Assembly (NCBI RefSeq): GCF_017876625.1
Contig: NZ_JAGIOH010000001.1
Span: 3,224,001 to 3,288,000 of the forward strand
Direction: 5' to 3'
Length of the DNA: 64,000 bases
Source: Streptomyces syringium
GTDB lineage: Bacteria > Actinomycetota > Actinomycetes > Streptomycetales > Streptomycetaceae
Positions 8,640 through 17,884 of this stretch are shown here, one piece after another. The notes below the pieces were generated by a model. The model made no database searches and was not told where the DNA came from. It worked only from the letters and a program-made list of their open reading frames with translations. The position numbers and the translations under genes are program-made. How positions within the stretch are numbered: the stretch's first letter is position 1; every line of letters begins with the position of its first letter.

Positions 8640-9836
8640 ACTGACGACCGGACCGCGCAGACCGCCGACAGCACCGACGCCCTCTTCTTCGCCTCCCCCG
8701 CCGCCGGCCCCCGCCCCGGCCCCTTGGACGCCCTGACCGATGTGGCCGGACTGCGGGTCGGGCACGCGCAGCGCACCGAAGGCGGGGCGCTGACCGGGAC
8801 CACCGTGGTGCTCACCGAGGAGGGCGGCGCGGTCGCGGCCGTGGACGTGCGGGGCGGTGGGCCGGGGACGCGGGAGACCGACGCGCTCGACCCGCGCAAC
8901 CTCGTCCAGCGCGTCGAGGCGGTCGTGCTCACCGGCGGCAGCGCCTTCGGGCTGGACGCCGCGTCCGGGGTGGTGGGCTGGTTGGAGGACGCGGGCCGTG
9001 GCTTCCGCGTCGGCCCGGACCCCGCCCAGGTGGTGCCCGTCGTACCCGCGGCGGCCCTGTTCGACCTGGGCCGCGGCGGTGACTGGCGGGCCCGCCCCGA
9101 CGCGGCGCTCGGCCGGGAGGCCGTCGAGGCGGCGGCCCGTACGGAGACGGGGGCGCCCGTCGTTCAGGGCAATGTCGGCGCGGGCACGGGGGCGATGGTC
9201 GGCGGCCTCAAGGGCGGCATCGGCACGGCGAGCGTGGTGCTGCCGTCGGGTGTGACGGTCGCGGCCCTCGCGGCGGTCAACGCGGTGGGCTCGACGGTCG
9301 ATCCGCTGACGGGGGTGCTGTACGGGCGGTTCTTCGAGGGCCGGGTCGAGTACCCCGCCGCGAACCGCCATGCCGCCGCCCAGCAGGCCCTGGACGCCGC
9401 GCGGCGGGAGTCGGCGAAGCGCTCGGCCGCGTCCGTGCGGCCGCCGCTCAACACCACGATCGCCGTCGTCGCCACGGACGCCGTCCTGACCCGCGCCCAG
9501 GCCCAGAAGCTGGCGGGCACGTCTCACGACGGCCTCGCCCGCGCCGTTCGGCCCGTGCACCTTCTCACCGACGGCGACACGGTCTTCGCCCTGGCCACGG
9601 GTGCACGGCCGATGGTCGGCGGGAGCGGCCCGGGGCAGCCCGGCGCTCTCGAACACGGCGGTCTCGAACTCGGTGATCTCGAACGGGACGTTCTCGAACT
9701 CGGCGTGCTCAACGAGATCCTGGCCGCGGGCGCGGACGTCCTCACCCGGTCCGTGGTGAAGGCCGTGCTCGCGGCGGAGGGGGTGGACGGCCCGGGCGGC
9801 GTCTTCCCCTCCTACCGCGAGCTGTACGGCGGCTGA
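8637..9836 (+). CDS. P1 family (S58, DmpA-like) peptidase
   Basis: This 399-residue enzyme belongs to the DmpA/BapA self-processing aminopeptidase family. The N-terminal half has DALTDVAGLRVGHAQ and LTGGSAFGLDAASGVVGWLE, the second being the family substrate-pocket region. The processing and nucleophile region is NVGAGTGAMVGGLKGGIGTASVVLPSG, where Ser follows GTA. Residues about 325-350 contain an unusual Leu/Glu/Gly insert with the unit LELGDLE imperfectly repeated (ALEHGGLELGDLERDVLELG), which is not usual in the family. Substrates may be short peptides, D-amino acid or beta-amino acid amides. The start codon is part of the 21-bp repeat. Confidence 0.88.
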   Translation: MTDDRTAQTADSTDALFFASPAAGPRPGPLDALTDVAGLRVGHAQRTEGGALTGTTVVLTEEGGAVAAVDVRGGGPGTRETDALDPRNLVQRVEAVVLTGGSAFGLDAASGVVGWLEDAGRGFRVGPDPAQVVPVVPAAALFDLGRGGDWRARPDAALGREAVEAAARTETGAPVVQGNVGAGTGAMVGGLKGGIGTASVVLPSGVTVAALAAVNAVGSTVDPLTGVLYGRFFEGRVEYPAANRHAAAQQALDAARRESAKRSAASVRPPLNTTIAVVATDAVLTRAQAQKLAGTSHDGLARAVRPVHLLTDGDTVFALATGARPMVGGSGPGQPGALEHGGLELGDLERDVLELGVLNEILAAGADVLTRSVVKAVLAAEGVDGPGGVFPSYRELYGG

Positions 9837-9863
9837 TCGGCCCGGACGGGGCCCGGCGTCAGG

Positions 9864-11843
9864 TCAGACGGCCACGGCGACCGGTTCCCCGTCCTCGGCC
9901 GGGTCGGCGGCCTTCGGCGGGGCGGGCCTGCGGAGGCCCTTGAGCAGGAGCACCGCGGCCGCGCTGACCGCCGTACCCGCCGCGACGGCCAGCAGGTAGA
10001 GGAACGGCGAGCCGATGAGCGGCACCACGAAGACACCGCCGTGCGGGGCGCGCAGCGTGCAGCCGAAAGCCATGGACAGGGCGCCGGTGACCGCGCCGCC
10101 CGCCATCGCCGACGGGATGACCCGCAGGGGGTCCGCCGCCGCGAAGGGGATCGCGCCCTCGGTGATGAAGGACGCCCCGAGCACCCAGGCCGCCTTGCCG
10201 TTCTCCCGCTCGGAGGCGGTGAAGAGCCGTCCGCGCACGGTCGTGGCCAGCGCCATCGCCAGCGGCGGGACCATACCGGCCGCCATGACCGCGGCCATCA
10301 CCTTCAGGCTGCCCTCGTTGGGATCGGCGAGACCGCCGACAGCGAAGGCGTAGGCGACCTTGTTGAGCGGCCCGCCGAGGTCGGCGGCCATGAGCAGGCC
10401 GAGGAGGGTGCCCAGGATGACGGCGTTGGTCCCGGACAGTCCGCCCAGCCAGTCGGTCAGCGCCTTCTGCAGTGCGGCGACGGGCTTGCCGACCACCAGG
10501 AACATCAGAAAGCCCACGACCGCCGAGGACAGCAGCGGGATCACCACGACCGGCATGATGCCGCGCAGCACGGCCGGTACGTTCAGCCGCTGTACGGCCA
10601 TGACGACCGCGCCCGCGAGGAGACCGGCGATCAGGCCGCCGAGGAAGCCCGCGTCGACGGTCAGCGCGATGGAGCCGCCGACGAACCCGGGGACGAGTCC
10701 GGGGCGGTCGGCCATCCCGTAGGCGATGAAACCGGCCAGGACCGGCACGAGGAACGCGAACGCGACGCCGCCGGTCTGGAAGAGCAGAGCTGCCCAGCTC
10801 GCGGACTCGCTCCACGCGAAGTGGTCGGCCACGGAGGGCGCCTTGTTGATCCCGTACCCGCCGGTGGCGAAGGCGAGCGCGATCAGCAGCCCGCCCGCCG
10901 CGACGAACGGGACCATGTGGCTGACGCCGGTCATCAGCCAAGCGCGCAGTCGGGTCGCGAAGCCGTCCCCGGCGTCGGCGCCCGCGTCCATGGGGGCAGT
11001 GGGGGCCGCCCGTTCGCCGCGCGCGGCCTTCGCCCGCACCTCGGCGATCAGCTCGCCGGGCCGGTTGACCCCGGCCTTGACGCCGACGTCCACGGTCGGC
11101 AGCCCGGCGAAGCGGCCCTTGTCCCGCACCTCGACGTCGTGCGCGAAGATCACCCCGTCCGCCGCGGCGACGACCGCGGGGTGCAGCTTCACGAACCCGG
11201 CAGACCCCTGCGTCTCGACCACCACTTCCACCCCGGCGGCCCGCCCGGCCGACTCCAGGGCCTCGGCGGCCATATAGGTGTGCGCGATCCCGGTGGGGCA
11301 GGAGGTGACGGCGACGATACGGAAGGGCTGGGCGCCGGCTCCCGGCGCCTCGGCTTCGCCGTCCACCGACGGCTCCGGTTCGGGCTCCGGCTCGGGCTCC
11401 GGCTCGTCGCCACGGATCAGGGCCGCCGCCGCGCCCGGTGCCTCCGCCGCACGCAGCGCGGACGTGAACTCCGGGTCCATCAAGTGGCGGGCCAGTGCGG
11501 AAAGGATCGACAGGTGGTCGGCGTCGCCGCCCGCCGGGGCCGCGATGAGGAAGATCAGGTCCGCCGGACCGTCCGGGGCACCGAAGTCGATGCCCGCGGC
11601 GGAGCGGCCGAAGGCGAGGGTCGGTTCGGTGACGTGTGCGCTGCGGCAGTGGGGTATGCCGATGCCCCCGTCGAGCCCGGTGGGCATCTGGGCCTCGCGC
11701 GCGGCGACGTCGGCGAGGAAGCCGTCGAGGTCGGTGACGCGGCCCAGTTCCCGCATGCGTGCGGCGAGCGATCTCGCCGCCGCTTCCTTGGTCTCGGCGG
11801 ACAGGTCGAGATCGACCAGGTCGGCCGTGATCAGCTCACTCAT
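9864..11843 (-). CDS. fruA: Fructose-specific PTS permease, EIIABC fusion
   Basis: This 659-residue membrane protein imports fructose and phosphorylates it to fructose-1-phosphate, using phosphate from HPr. Domains run in the order EIIA (about 1-145, phospho-His at 65 in GIPHCRSAHV), a (PE)n linker of repeated PEPEPE at about 147-158, EIIB (about 170-265, phospho-Cys at 182 in AVTSCPTGIAHTYMA), and EIIC (about 300-640, with FITEGAIPFAAADP near the substrate site). It is the last gene of the deoR-fruK-fruA operon, 167 bp after fruK, with a hairpin in the gap. Fructose-1-phosphate made here feeds FruK. Confidence 0.95.
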   Translation of the reverse strand: MSELITADLVDLDLSAETKEAAARSLAARMRELGRVTDLDGFLADVAAREAQMPTGLDGGIGIPHCRSAHVTEPTLAFGRSAAGIDFGAPDGPADLIFLIAAPAGGDADHLSILSALARHLMDPEFTSALRAAEAPGAAAALIRGDEPEPEPEPEPEPSVDGEAEAPGAGAQPFRIVAVTSCPTGIAHTYMAAEALESAGRAAGVEVVVETQGSAGFVKLHPAVVAAADGVIFAHDVEVRDKGRFAGLPTVDVGVKAGVNRPGELIAEVRAKAARGERAAPTAPMDAGADAGDGFATRLRAWLMTGVSHMVPFVAAGGLLIALAFATGGYGINKAPSVADHFAWSESASWAALLFQTGGVAFAFLVPVLAGFIAYGMADRPGLVPGFVGGSIALTVDAGFLGGLIAGLLAGAVVMAVQRLNVPAVLRGIMPVVVIPLLSSAVVGFLMFLVVGKPVAALQKALTDWLGGLSGTNAVILGTLLGLLMAADLGGPLNKVAYAFAVGGLADPNEGSLKVMAAVMAAGMVPPLAMALATTVRGRLFTASERENGKAAWVLGASFITEGAIPFAAADPLRVIPSAMAGGAVTGALSMAFGCTLRAPHGGVFVVPLIGSPFLYLLAVAAGTAVSAAAVLLLKGLRRPAPPKAADPAEDGEPVAVAV

Positions 11844-11919
11844 CGCGGGCTCCTTTGCTCGCGGTAGCGCCCTGCGGGCGAGGTGGGGGGAGGGAAGTCA
11901 GGGGACGACGGCGGGTGGG

Positions 11920-11944
11920 ACCTCCCGCATCGGTGCCGGGAGGT
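11920..11944 (-). promoter_or_regulatory. Hairpin in the fruK-fruA gap
   Basis: Arms ACCTCCCG (11920-11927) and CGGGAGGT (11937-11944) form a perfect 8-bp stem with a 9-base loop. It lies 75 bp before the fruA start and could lower fruA relative to fruK or protect mRNA ends. Its role is inferred. Confidence 0.4.
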
Positions 11945-12010
11945 TCCTCGGCGCCATGGCGTGCCTTAATCGGCGGCTGGGCAGGGTCCGGTGCCCGCCC
12001 CCTCCCCCGG

Positions 12011-12958
12011 TCACCGCACCGGCTCCGTCAGCGCACGGGCGGAGGGGACCTCGGAGGTCACCGTCACCGACGACGGGTCGAGGTCCGCCGGTGCCGGCAT
12101 GGCGCTGCCCGGCAGCTGTACCGCCGCCGCGCCGTGGGCGAGGGCGGCGGCGAGGGCCCCGGGGCCCGTGCCGCCCGCGGCGAGGAAGCCGGCCAGTGAC
12201 GCGTCGCCCGCGCCGACGTTGCTGCGCACGGACGGGACGCGCGCGGTGCCGAAGTACGTACCGGAGGCGTCGACGAGCAGTTGGCCGTCCGCGCCGAGGC
12301 TGGCCAGGACCGCCCGCGCGCCCAGGGCGCGCAGTTCGCCCGCCGCCTCGGCCGCGTCGCCGACCGTGGCGAGCGGGCGGCCGACAGCCAGCGACAGCTC
12401 CTCCGCGTTGGGCTTGACGACGTCCGGGCGCATCCGCAGCGCGGCGGTCAGGGACGGGCCGGAGGTGTCCAGGGCGATGCGGGCGCCGGCGTCGTGGGCG
12501 CGGGCCACCAGGTGCCCGTACCACTCGGGGGCGAGCCCGCGCGGGAGGCTGCCGCAGCAGGCGATCCAGTCGGCGCCCGCCGACCGGTCCCGGACGGCCG
12601 CCAGCATCGACTGGGCCTCCGCGCGGTCCAGTTCGGGCCCGGCGGCGTTGACCTTCGTGAGGGTGCCGTCCGGTTCGGCGACCGCGATGTTGACCCGGGT
12701 CGAGCCCCGCACGGGCACGCCCGCCACGTCGATGCCGAGGTCGCCGAGCAGCCGCGCCAGCAGCGCGCCCTCCGGCCCGCCGAGCGGCAGCACCGCCACC
12801 GTGCGGTGCCCGGCGGCGGCCACCGCGCGCGAGACGTTGACGCCCTTGCCGCCGGGGTCGACGCGGTCGGCGGCGGCGCGCAGCACCGCGCCGCGCTCCA
12901 GCCGGGGGATCTCGTACGTGCGGTCCAGGCTCGGGTTGGGGGTGACGGTGAGGATCAC
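12011..12958 (-). CDS. fruK: 1-phosphofructokinase
   Basis: This 315-residue PfkB-family kinase converts fructose-1-phosphate and ATP to fructose-1,6-bisphosphate. The N-terminal ILTVTPNPSLDRTYEIP and GGKGVNVSRAVAAAGH form the substrate site. The C-terminal anion hole and catalytic base motif is SNVGAGDASLAGFLAA, with the Asp in GAGD as the base. The GTG start at 12958 overlaps the deoR stop by four bases (GTGA), so translation is coupled to the regulator. This start also gives the normal family length. Confidence 0.94.
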   Translation of the reverse strand: MILTVTPNPSLDRTYEIPRLERGAVLRAAADRVDPGGKGVNVSRAVAAAGHRTVAVLPLGGPEGALLARLLGDLGIDVAGVPVRGSTRVNIAVAEPDGTLTKVNAAGPELDRAEAQSMLAAVRDRSAGADWIACCGSLPRGLAPEWYGHLVARAHDAGARIALDTSGPSLTAALRMRPDVVKPNAEELSLAVGRPLATVGDAAEAAGELRALGARAVLASLGADGQLLVDASGTYFGTARVPSVRSNVGAGDASLAGFLAAGGTGPGALAAALAHGAAAVQLPGSAMPAPADLDPSSVTVTSEVPSARALTEPVR

Positions 12959-13716
12959 GCGCGGACCGTCCGGGTGCCGGCGCGCTCGATGGCGAGGGCG
13001 TCCTCGGGGGCGAGACCGGTGTCGGTGATCAGCACGTCCACGTCGGCGAGGTCCCCGAAGCGCGCGAAGTGCCGGCGGCCGAACTTGCCGGAGTCGGCGA
13101 GGAGCACCACCCGTCGCGCGGCCCCGACGGTCGCCCGTTTGACGGCGGCTTCGGCCAGGTCCGGGGTGGTGAGGCCGTCGTCGACGGAGAAGCCGTTGGT
13201 CGCGAGGAAGACGACGTCGGCGTTGATCTCGGCGTACGCGCGCAGCGCCCACGCGTCGACGGCCGCGCGGGTGCGGTGCCGCACCCGTCCGCCGACGAGG
13301 TGGAGGGAGATGCCGGGGTGGTCCGCGAGGCGGGCGGCGACGGGAAGGGCGTGGGTGACGACGGTGAGTTCGCACTCCAGCGGGAGGAGGCCCGCGAGCC
13401 GCGCGGCCGTCGTACCGGCGTCGATGATCACGCTGCCGCCGGCGGGCAGCTCGGCGAGCGCGGCCCGGGCGATGGCGTCCTTCTCGTCCGCCGCCGTGCT
13501 CTCGCGCTCGGCGAGGTCCGGCTCGAAGTCGAGCCGGCCGACGGGAATCGCGCCGCCGTGCACCCGGCGCAGCAGCCCGGCCCGGTCCAGGGCCTTGAGG
13601 TCGCGCCGGACGGTCTCGGAGGTGACCTGGAACTCCTCGGCGAGCGACAGCACGTCCACCCGGCCGCTCTCGCGGGCGAGGCGGAGGATCTCCTGCTGGC
13701 GCTCCGGTGCGTACAT
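12955..13716 (-). CDS. DeoR/GlpR family regulator of the fructose operon
   Basis: This 253-residue regulator has an N-terminal DeoR winged helix (MYAPERQQEILRLARESGRVDVLSLAEEFQVTSETVRRDLKALDRAGLL; recognition helix around residues 32-45). The C-terminal DeoRC sensor domain shows IIDAGTTAARLAGLLP and a phosphosugar-binding isomerase-like fold. First in the operon with fruK and fruA, it most likely represses the operon and responds to fructose-1-phosphate, as FruR proteins do. An inverted repeat upstream (13746-13776) is a candidate site. Confidence 0.92.
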   Translation of the reverse strand: MYAPERQQEILRLARESGRVDVLSLAEEFQVTSETVRRDLKALDRAGLLRRVHGGAIPVGRLDFEPDLAERESTAADEKDAIARAALAELPAGGSVIIDAGTTAARLAGLLPLECELTVVTHALPVAARLADHPGISLHLVGGRVRHRTRAAVDAWALRAYAEINADVVFLATNGFSVDDGLTTPDLAEAAVKRATVGAARRVVLLADSGKFGRRHFARFGDLADVDVLITDTGLAPEDALAIERAGTRTVRA

Positions 13717-13745
13717 GTGGTTTTACGTCCGTTCCCTGCCCGAGC

Positions 13746-13776
13746 CTGTGGTTTCGCCGTCAGATTACGGCCACAG
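13746..13776. promoter_or_regulatory. Candidate operator upstream of deoR-fruK-fruA
   Basis: GCCGT (13756-13760) and ACGGC (13767-13771) form an inverted repeat with a 6-base centre. It is flanked by CTGTGG (13746-13751) and CCACAG (13771-13776). It lies 30-60 bp upstream of the operon's first start codon, a suitable place for autoregulation. Confidence 0.4.
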
Positions 13777-13817
13777 TTCCGGGAAGTAAACAGATTCGGG
13801 CATCGAGCGTACGCAAA

Positions 13818-13847
13818 CGGGCCCGGTCGGATCACCGACCGGGCCCG
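13818..13847 (-). terminator. Terminator after the MFS gene
   Basis: Two perfect 13-base arms (CGGGCCCGGTCGG at 13818-13830 and its complement at 13835-13847) enclose the loop ATCA. It lies 38 bp after the stop of the minus-strand MFS gene and insulates it from deoR. Confidence 0.85.
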
Positions 13848-13885
13848 AGCCCTCCCCCGGGGTCCCCGGAGCACGCGCGGAGGCG

Positions 13886-15418
13886 TTACCGCTTCAGCAG
13901 TTCCTTCTCGGCCTGCTGGGCCGGGACGGCGACATCGGCAGCGACCGGCTCGACTGCGTCCTCGGTCGCACCCGCCGCCTCGTGGTGCTTCGACCGCTTC
14001 GGCAGCAGGAACATCAGCGCGAAGACCGCGAGCAGACCGCCCGCGACCCACCACATGGCGTGCGTGAACGCTCCCCCGAAGATGTCCGACGGCGTCTCGC
14101 GGCGCGGATCGGCGTCGTCCACCACACCGAAGAAGGCCACGGAGACCAGGCCCAGACCGATGGCGTTGCCGAGCTGCTGGGTCGTGTTGATCAGGCCGGA
14201 GGCCGAGCCCGCGTGCGCGCGGGGCACCTCGGACAGCACGGCGTCCGTGATCGGGGCGACGATCAGGCCCATGCCCAGGCCCATCACGGCCAGCGGCAGC
14301 GCCATCTGCCAGGACCGGATGTCTGCGCCGTAGTGGTGGGCCTCCCAGATGTAGGTCAGCACACCCGCCGCCATCACCAGCGCACCCGCCTGCAACACCT
14401 TGCGCCCGTACTTCGGCACCAGCTTCTGCACCGACAGGCCCGCCGCCACGGAGATCGCCAGCGAGAACGGAATGCCCGTCAGACCCGACCGCAGTGCCGA
14501 CCAGCCCAGGCCGAGCTGCATGTACAGCGTCCAGACCAGGAAGAAGATGCCGGAGGCGACACCGAAGGTCAGCTGCACGCCGATGCCCGCCGCGAAGCTC
14601 TTGACCTTGAACAGCGACAGCTCGACGAGCGGCGAGCCGTCCTTGCGCGTCTTGTACCGCTCGTACGCGATGAACGCCGCGAGCATCGGCACCGAACCGG
14701 CCATGGAGACGAAGCCCCACAGCGGCCAGTCGTGCTCCCGGCCCTGGGTCAGCGGGTAGAGCAGCATCAGCAGCGCGGCGCTGGCCAGGGCCACGCCGAC
14801 GAGGTCCAGGCGCAGCGCCCTGGGGGCCTTGGACTCCGTGATGAAGTGACGGCCCAGGAGCAGTCCGGCGATGCCGACGGGCACGTTGATCAGGAAGATC
14901 GGCCGCCACTCCAGGCCGAAGAGGTTCCACTGGGTCAGCAGCGCGCCCAACAGCGGGCCGGAGACCGCGCCGAGGCCCATGACCGCGCCGAACATCCCGA
15001 AGACCTTGCCGCGCTCGTGGGCGGGGAAGGTCACGTGCACGATGGACAGCACCTGAGGCACCATCAGCGCGCCCATCGCGCCCTGGAGCACCCGCGCGGC
15101 CACCAGGAGCTGCGGGTCTGCCGCGACGCCGCAGAGCATCGAGGCGAGGGTGAACCCGCCCATGCCCAGCAGGAAGACCTTCTTGCGGCCGTAGATGTCA
15201 CCGAGCCGGCCGCCCGTGATCAGGCCTATGGCGAACGCGAGCGCGTATCCCTCGCTGAGCCACTGCAAGGCACTGAAGGAGGCGTCGATGTCGCGCTGGA
15301 TGCTGGGCATCGCGATGTTGACGATGGTGACGTCGACCAGGTCCATGAAGGACGCGGTCATCACCACCGCGAGTGCCAGCCAGCGGCGGCGGTCGACGGG
15401 CGGCGAATCGGTGGTCAT
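13886..15418 (-). CDS. MFS drug efflux transporter, DHA2 (14-TM) family
   Basis: This 510-residue EmrB/QacA-type proton-drug antiporter has 14 predicted helices. Family motifs seen are MDLVDVTIVNIAMPSIQ in helix 1 (the D1 motif), GGRLGDIYGRKKVF (motif A) after helix 2, and GPLLGALLTQ-type motif C. Ala/Glu/Val-rich residues fill the C-terminal tail. It is divergent from a WYL-domain regulator, with 101 bp and an inverted repeat between them, so that regulator probably controls it. The exported compound is unknown. Confidence 0.92.
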   Translation of the reverse strand: MTTDSPPVDRRRWLALAVVMTASFMDLVDVTIVNIAMPSIQRDIDASFSALQWLSEGYALAFAIGLITGGRLGDIYGRKKVFLLGMGGFTLASMLCGVAADPQLLVAARVLQGAMGALMVPQVLSIVHVTFPAHERGKVFGMFGAVMGLGAVSGPLLGALLTQWNLFGLEWRPIFLINVPVGIAGLLLGRHFITESKAPRALRLDLVGVALASAALLMLLYPLTQGREHDWPLWGFVSMAGSVPMLAAFIAYERYKTRKDGSPLVELSLFKVKSFAAGIGVQLTFGVASGIFFLVWTLYMQLGLGWSALRSGLTGIPFSLAISVAAGLSVQKLVPKYGRKVLQAGALVMAAGVLTYIWEAHHYGADIRSWQMALPLAVMGLGMGLIVAPITDAVLSEVPRAHAGSASGLINTTQQLGNAIGLGLVSVAFFGVVDDADPRRETPSDIFGGAFTHAMWWVAGGLLAVFALMFLLPKRSKHHEAAGATEDAVEPVAADVAVPAQQAEKELLKR

Positions 15419-15480
15419 TGCTGTACGGCCTTTCCTGGCATTTCACTTCCGGGGACGTCGACGACGCTAACTTCCATGTA

Positions 15481-15495
15481 GGACATCTTGTGTCC
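15481..15495. promoter_or_regulatory. Candidate operator between the MFS and WYL genes
   Basis: GGACA (15481-15485) and TGTCC (15491-15495) are inverted around a 5-base centre. The site is 25 bp before the regulator ATG and 63 bp from the transporter ATG, placed to control both divergent genes. Confidence 0.45.
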
Positions 15496-15519
15496 CACAT
15501 CCCTGCCAAGCTGAGTGTC

Positions 15520-16491
15520 ATGAGCGACACACCGGCACGGTTGCTGAATCTCCTCTCCTTGCTCCAGACGCCCCGCGAATGGCCCGGCAGCGAGCTCGCC
15601 GAGCGGCTCGGGGTCAGCTCGCGAACGATCCGCCGGGACATCGAGCGGCTGCGGGACCTCGGATATCCGGTGCAGGCCTCGATGGGTGCGGAGGGCGGGT
15701 ACCGGCTGGCCGCGGGCGCCGCCATGCCGCCCCTCGTCCTGGACGACGAGGAGGCCGTCGCCATCGCCGTGGGCCTGCGGGCCGGCGCCGGCCATGCCGT
15801 GGACGGCATCGAGGAGGCGTCGGTACGGGCCCTCGCCAAGCTGGAGCAGGTCCTGCCGTCCCGGCTGCGCCACCGCGTGGCCGCCCTCCAGGCCGCGACG
15901 GTGCCGCTCGTGGGCGGCGACGGCGCGAGCGTCGACCCGCGCACGCTGACGGTGATGGCCTCTGCCGCCACCGGGCACGAGCGGCTGCGCTTCGCCTACC
16001 GCACGGGCGACGGGACCGGGACCCGGCGGCTGGTGGAACCGCACCAGCTGGTCAGCACCGGGCGCCGCTGGTACCTCGTCGCGTACGACATCGACCGCGA
16101 CGACTGGCGGACCTTCCGCGTCGACCGGGTCAGCGAACCGCTCGCCACCGGGGCACGGTTCACGCCGCGCGAGCTGCCGGCGGCGAACGCCGCCGAGTTC
16201 ATGAGCCGGTCCCTCTCCCGCCTCCAGCCGACCTACCGGGTGGTGGCGACGCTGCACGCGCCCGCCGCGTTCGTCGCCGCCCGGCTGCAGTCCTCCCTCG
16301 GCACCCCGGTGCCGGTCGACGAGAACACCTGCCGGCTGGACGCCACGGTCGCGGACACCCTGGAGTGGGTCGCCTTCCGGCTCGCTCTGATCGACTGCGA
16401 GTTCGAGGTGCACGAGCCGCCGGAGCTGGTGGAGCATCTGCGTGAGCTCGGTGCCCGCATCACCCGCGCGGCGGGTGCGACAGGGCCATGA
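15520..16491 (+). CDS. YafY-type HTH/WYL domain transcriptional regulator
   Basis: This 323-residue regulator has an N-terminal HTH_11 winged helix (RLLNLLSLLQTPREWPGSELAERLGVSSRTIRRDIERLRDLGYPV, residues 6-50). A WYL sensor domain follows at about 145-225 (HERLRFAYRTGD, RRLVEPHQLVSTGRRWYLVAYDIDRDDWRTFRVDRV), then a C-terminal WCX extension. WYL domains bind ligands such as nucleotides or nucleic acids, but the ligand here is unknown. The ATG at 15520 is the first in register with the HTH; the open frame runs further upstream. Divergence from the MFS exporter suggests local control. Confidence 0.9.
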   Translation: MSDTPARLLNLLSLLQTPREWPGSELAERLGVSSRTIRRDIERLRDLGYPVQASMGAEGGYRLAAGAAMPPLVLDDEEAVAIAVGLRAGAGHAVDGIEEASVRALAKLEQVLPSRLRHRVAALQAATVPLVGGDGASVDPRTLTVMASAATGHERLRFAYRTGDGTGTRRLVEPHQLVSTGRRWYLVAYDIDRDDWRTFRVDRVSEPLATGARFTPRELPAANAAEFMSRSLSRLQPTYRVVATLHAPAAFVAARLQSSLGTPVPVDENTCRLDATVADTLEWVAFRLALIDCEFEVHEPPELVEHLRELGARITRAAGATGP

Positions 16492-16676
16492 CCCGTGCGC
16501 CCCGGCGGGGCACCCCGCCCGGCTTCGCGAACCCGCCGTCATGCTCGCAGACCGTAGAACGGCGGACCCGGCCGCGCACACCGCCGTACGGGCGCGATGG
16601 CTCCCGCACCGCTGTTCGGGCACCCCAGGACAAAGCCCCGGGCCCCGGGCAGGGAGAAGCGCCCGGGCAAAGGGAA

Positions 16677-16710
16677 GGGCCCCGACGCAGGGGGGGTAGC
16701 GCCGGGGCCC
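16677..16710. terminator. Hairpins between the WYL gene and hrdD
   Basis: GGGCCCCG (16677-16684) pairs perfectly with CGGGGCCC (16703-16710) across an 18-base loop. Immediately upstream a second GC-rich stem involves GCCCGGG units at about 16635-16668. Together they fit a two-way terminator for convergent genes. Confidence 0.5.
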
Positions 16711-16742
16711 GGTCTATGGGGTTATGTCTAGGATATGCCCTT

Positions 16743-17756
16743 TTAGGCCGCCGCGTCGAAACCGGTGTCGTGAGCCATCTTCTTCAGCTCCAGCAGCGCG
16801 TGCTTCTCGATCTGCCGGATCCGCTCACGGGTGAGGCCGTGCTGCTTGCCGACCTCGGTCAGCGTGCGCTCCCGCCCGTCCTCGATGCCGTAGCGCGCCT
16901 TGATGATCGACGCGGTGCGGTGGTCGAGCCGGCTGATGAGATCCTCCAGCTCCTCACTGCGCAGCAGCGTGAGCACGGACTGCTCCGGGGACACGGCGGA
17001 GGTGTCCTCCAGCAGGTCGCCGAACTGGGTCTCGCCCTCGTCGTCCACGTGCATGTTGAGGCTGACGGGGTCGCGGGCCCAGTCCAGCACGTCACCGACG
17101 CGCTCGGGCGTGGAGCCCAGCTCCGCGGCGATCTCCGCGTGCTCGGGATCCCGGCCGTTCTCCCGGTTGAACTCGCGCTGCACCCGGCGGATGCGGCCCA
17201 GCTCCTCGACGAGGTGCACGGGCAGCCGGATCGTGCGGGACTGGTCGGCGATGGACCGGGTGATGGCCTGACGGATCCACCACGTGGCGTACGTGGAGAA
17301 CTTGAACCCCTTGGCGTAGTCGAACTTCTCCACCGCGCGCACCAGACCGGCGTTGCCCTCCTGGATCAGGTCCAGCAGCGGCAGCCCGCTGCGCGGGTAG
17401 CGACGGGCGACGGCCACGACGAGGCGCAGGTTCGACTTGATGAAGACGTCCTTGGCGCGGGCACCCTCGGCGGCTATCGCCTCGAGCTCCTCGCGGGACG
17501 CGGACGCGGCCGCGGAATCGCCGTCGGGGCTCTCCACGAGGCCGTCGAGGAGCTGCTGGGCGTAGACGCCCGCCTCGATGGTCTGGGACAGCTCCACTTC
17601 CTTGGCGGCGTCGAGCAGGGGTGTACGCGCGATCTCGTCGAGGTACATGCCGACCAGGTCGCGGTCGGCGATCTCCCCGCCTACGGCGCGAACACTGCTT
17701 GCCCGCTCAGGCCCCTTGTCGGCGGTCTGACGGCGGGCGACGGCACGGGTTGCCAT
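16743..17756 (-). CDS. hrdD: RNA polymerase principal-like sigma factor HrdD
   Basis: This 337-residue group 2 sigma-70 factor is non-essential and closely related to HrdB. Region 1.2 is DLVGMYLDEIARTPLLDAAKEVELS; regions 2.1-2.4 include FIKSNLRLVVAVARRYPRSGLPLLDLIQEGNAGLVRAVEKFDY and FSTYATWWIRQAITRSIADQSRTIRLPVH; region 4.2 is TLTEVGKQHGLTRERIRQIEKHALLEL. The start MATRAVARRQ and the end DTGFDAAA match what I know of HrdD. The ATG at 17756 has AAGGGAG six bases upstream, and an upstream in-frame start is less likely. A SigR-type promoter lies 130-155 bp upstream. Confidence 0.92.
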   Translation of the reverse strand: MATRAVARRQTADKGPERASSVRAVGGEIADRDLVGMYLDEIARTPLLDAAKEVELSQTIEAGVYAQQLLDGLVESPDGDSAAASASREELEAIAAEGARAKDVFIKSNLRLVVAVARRYPRSGLPLLDLIQEGNAGLVRAVEKFDYAKGFKFSTYATWWIRQAITRSIADQSRTIRLPVHLVEELGRIRRVQREFNRENGRDPEHAEIAAELGSTPERVGDVLDWARDPVSLNMHVDDEGETQFGDLLEDTSAVSPEQSVLTLLRSEELEDLISRLDHRTASIIKARYGIEDGRERTLTEVGKQHGLTRERIRQIEKHALLELKKMAHDTGFDAAA

Positions 17757-17884
17757 GCGTGCTCCCTTGCGATGAGTCGGTCGCGGGACGGGTGGGACCC
17801 CCGGCGAGCGCCCCGGAAAACCGGGGAGGACCCGGGAGACCCGAGAGGTACAGCCTCTTCTCGGGTGCCCCATCCGATGGAAAG

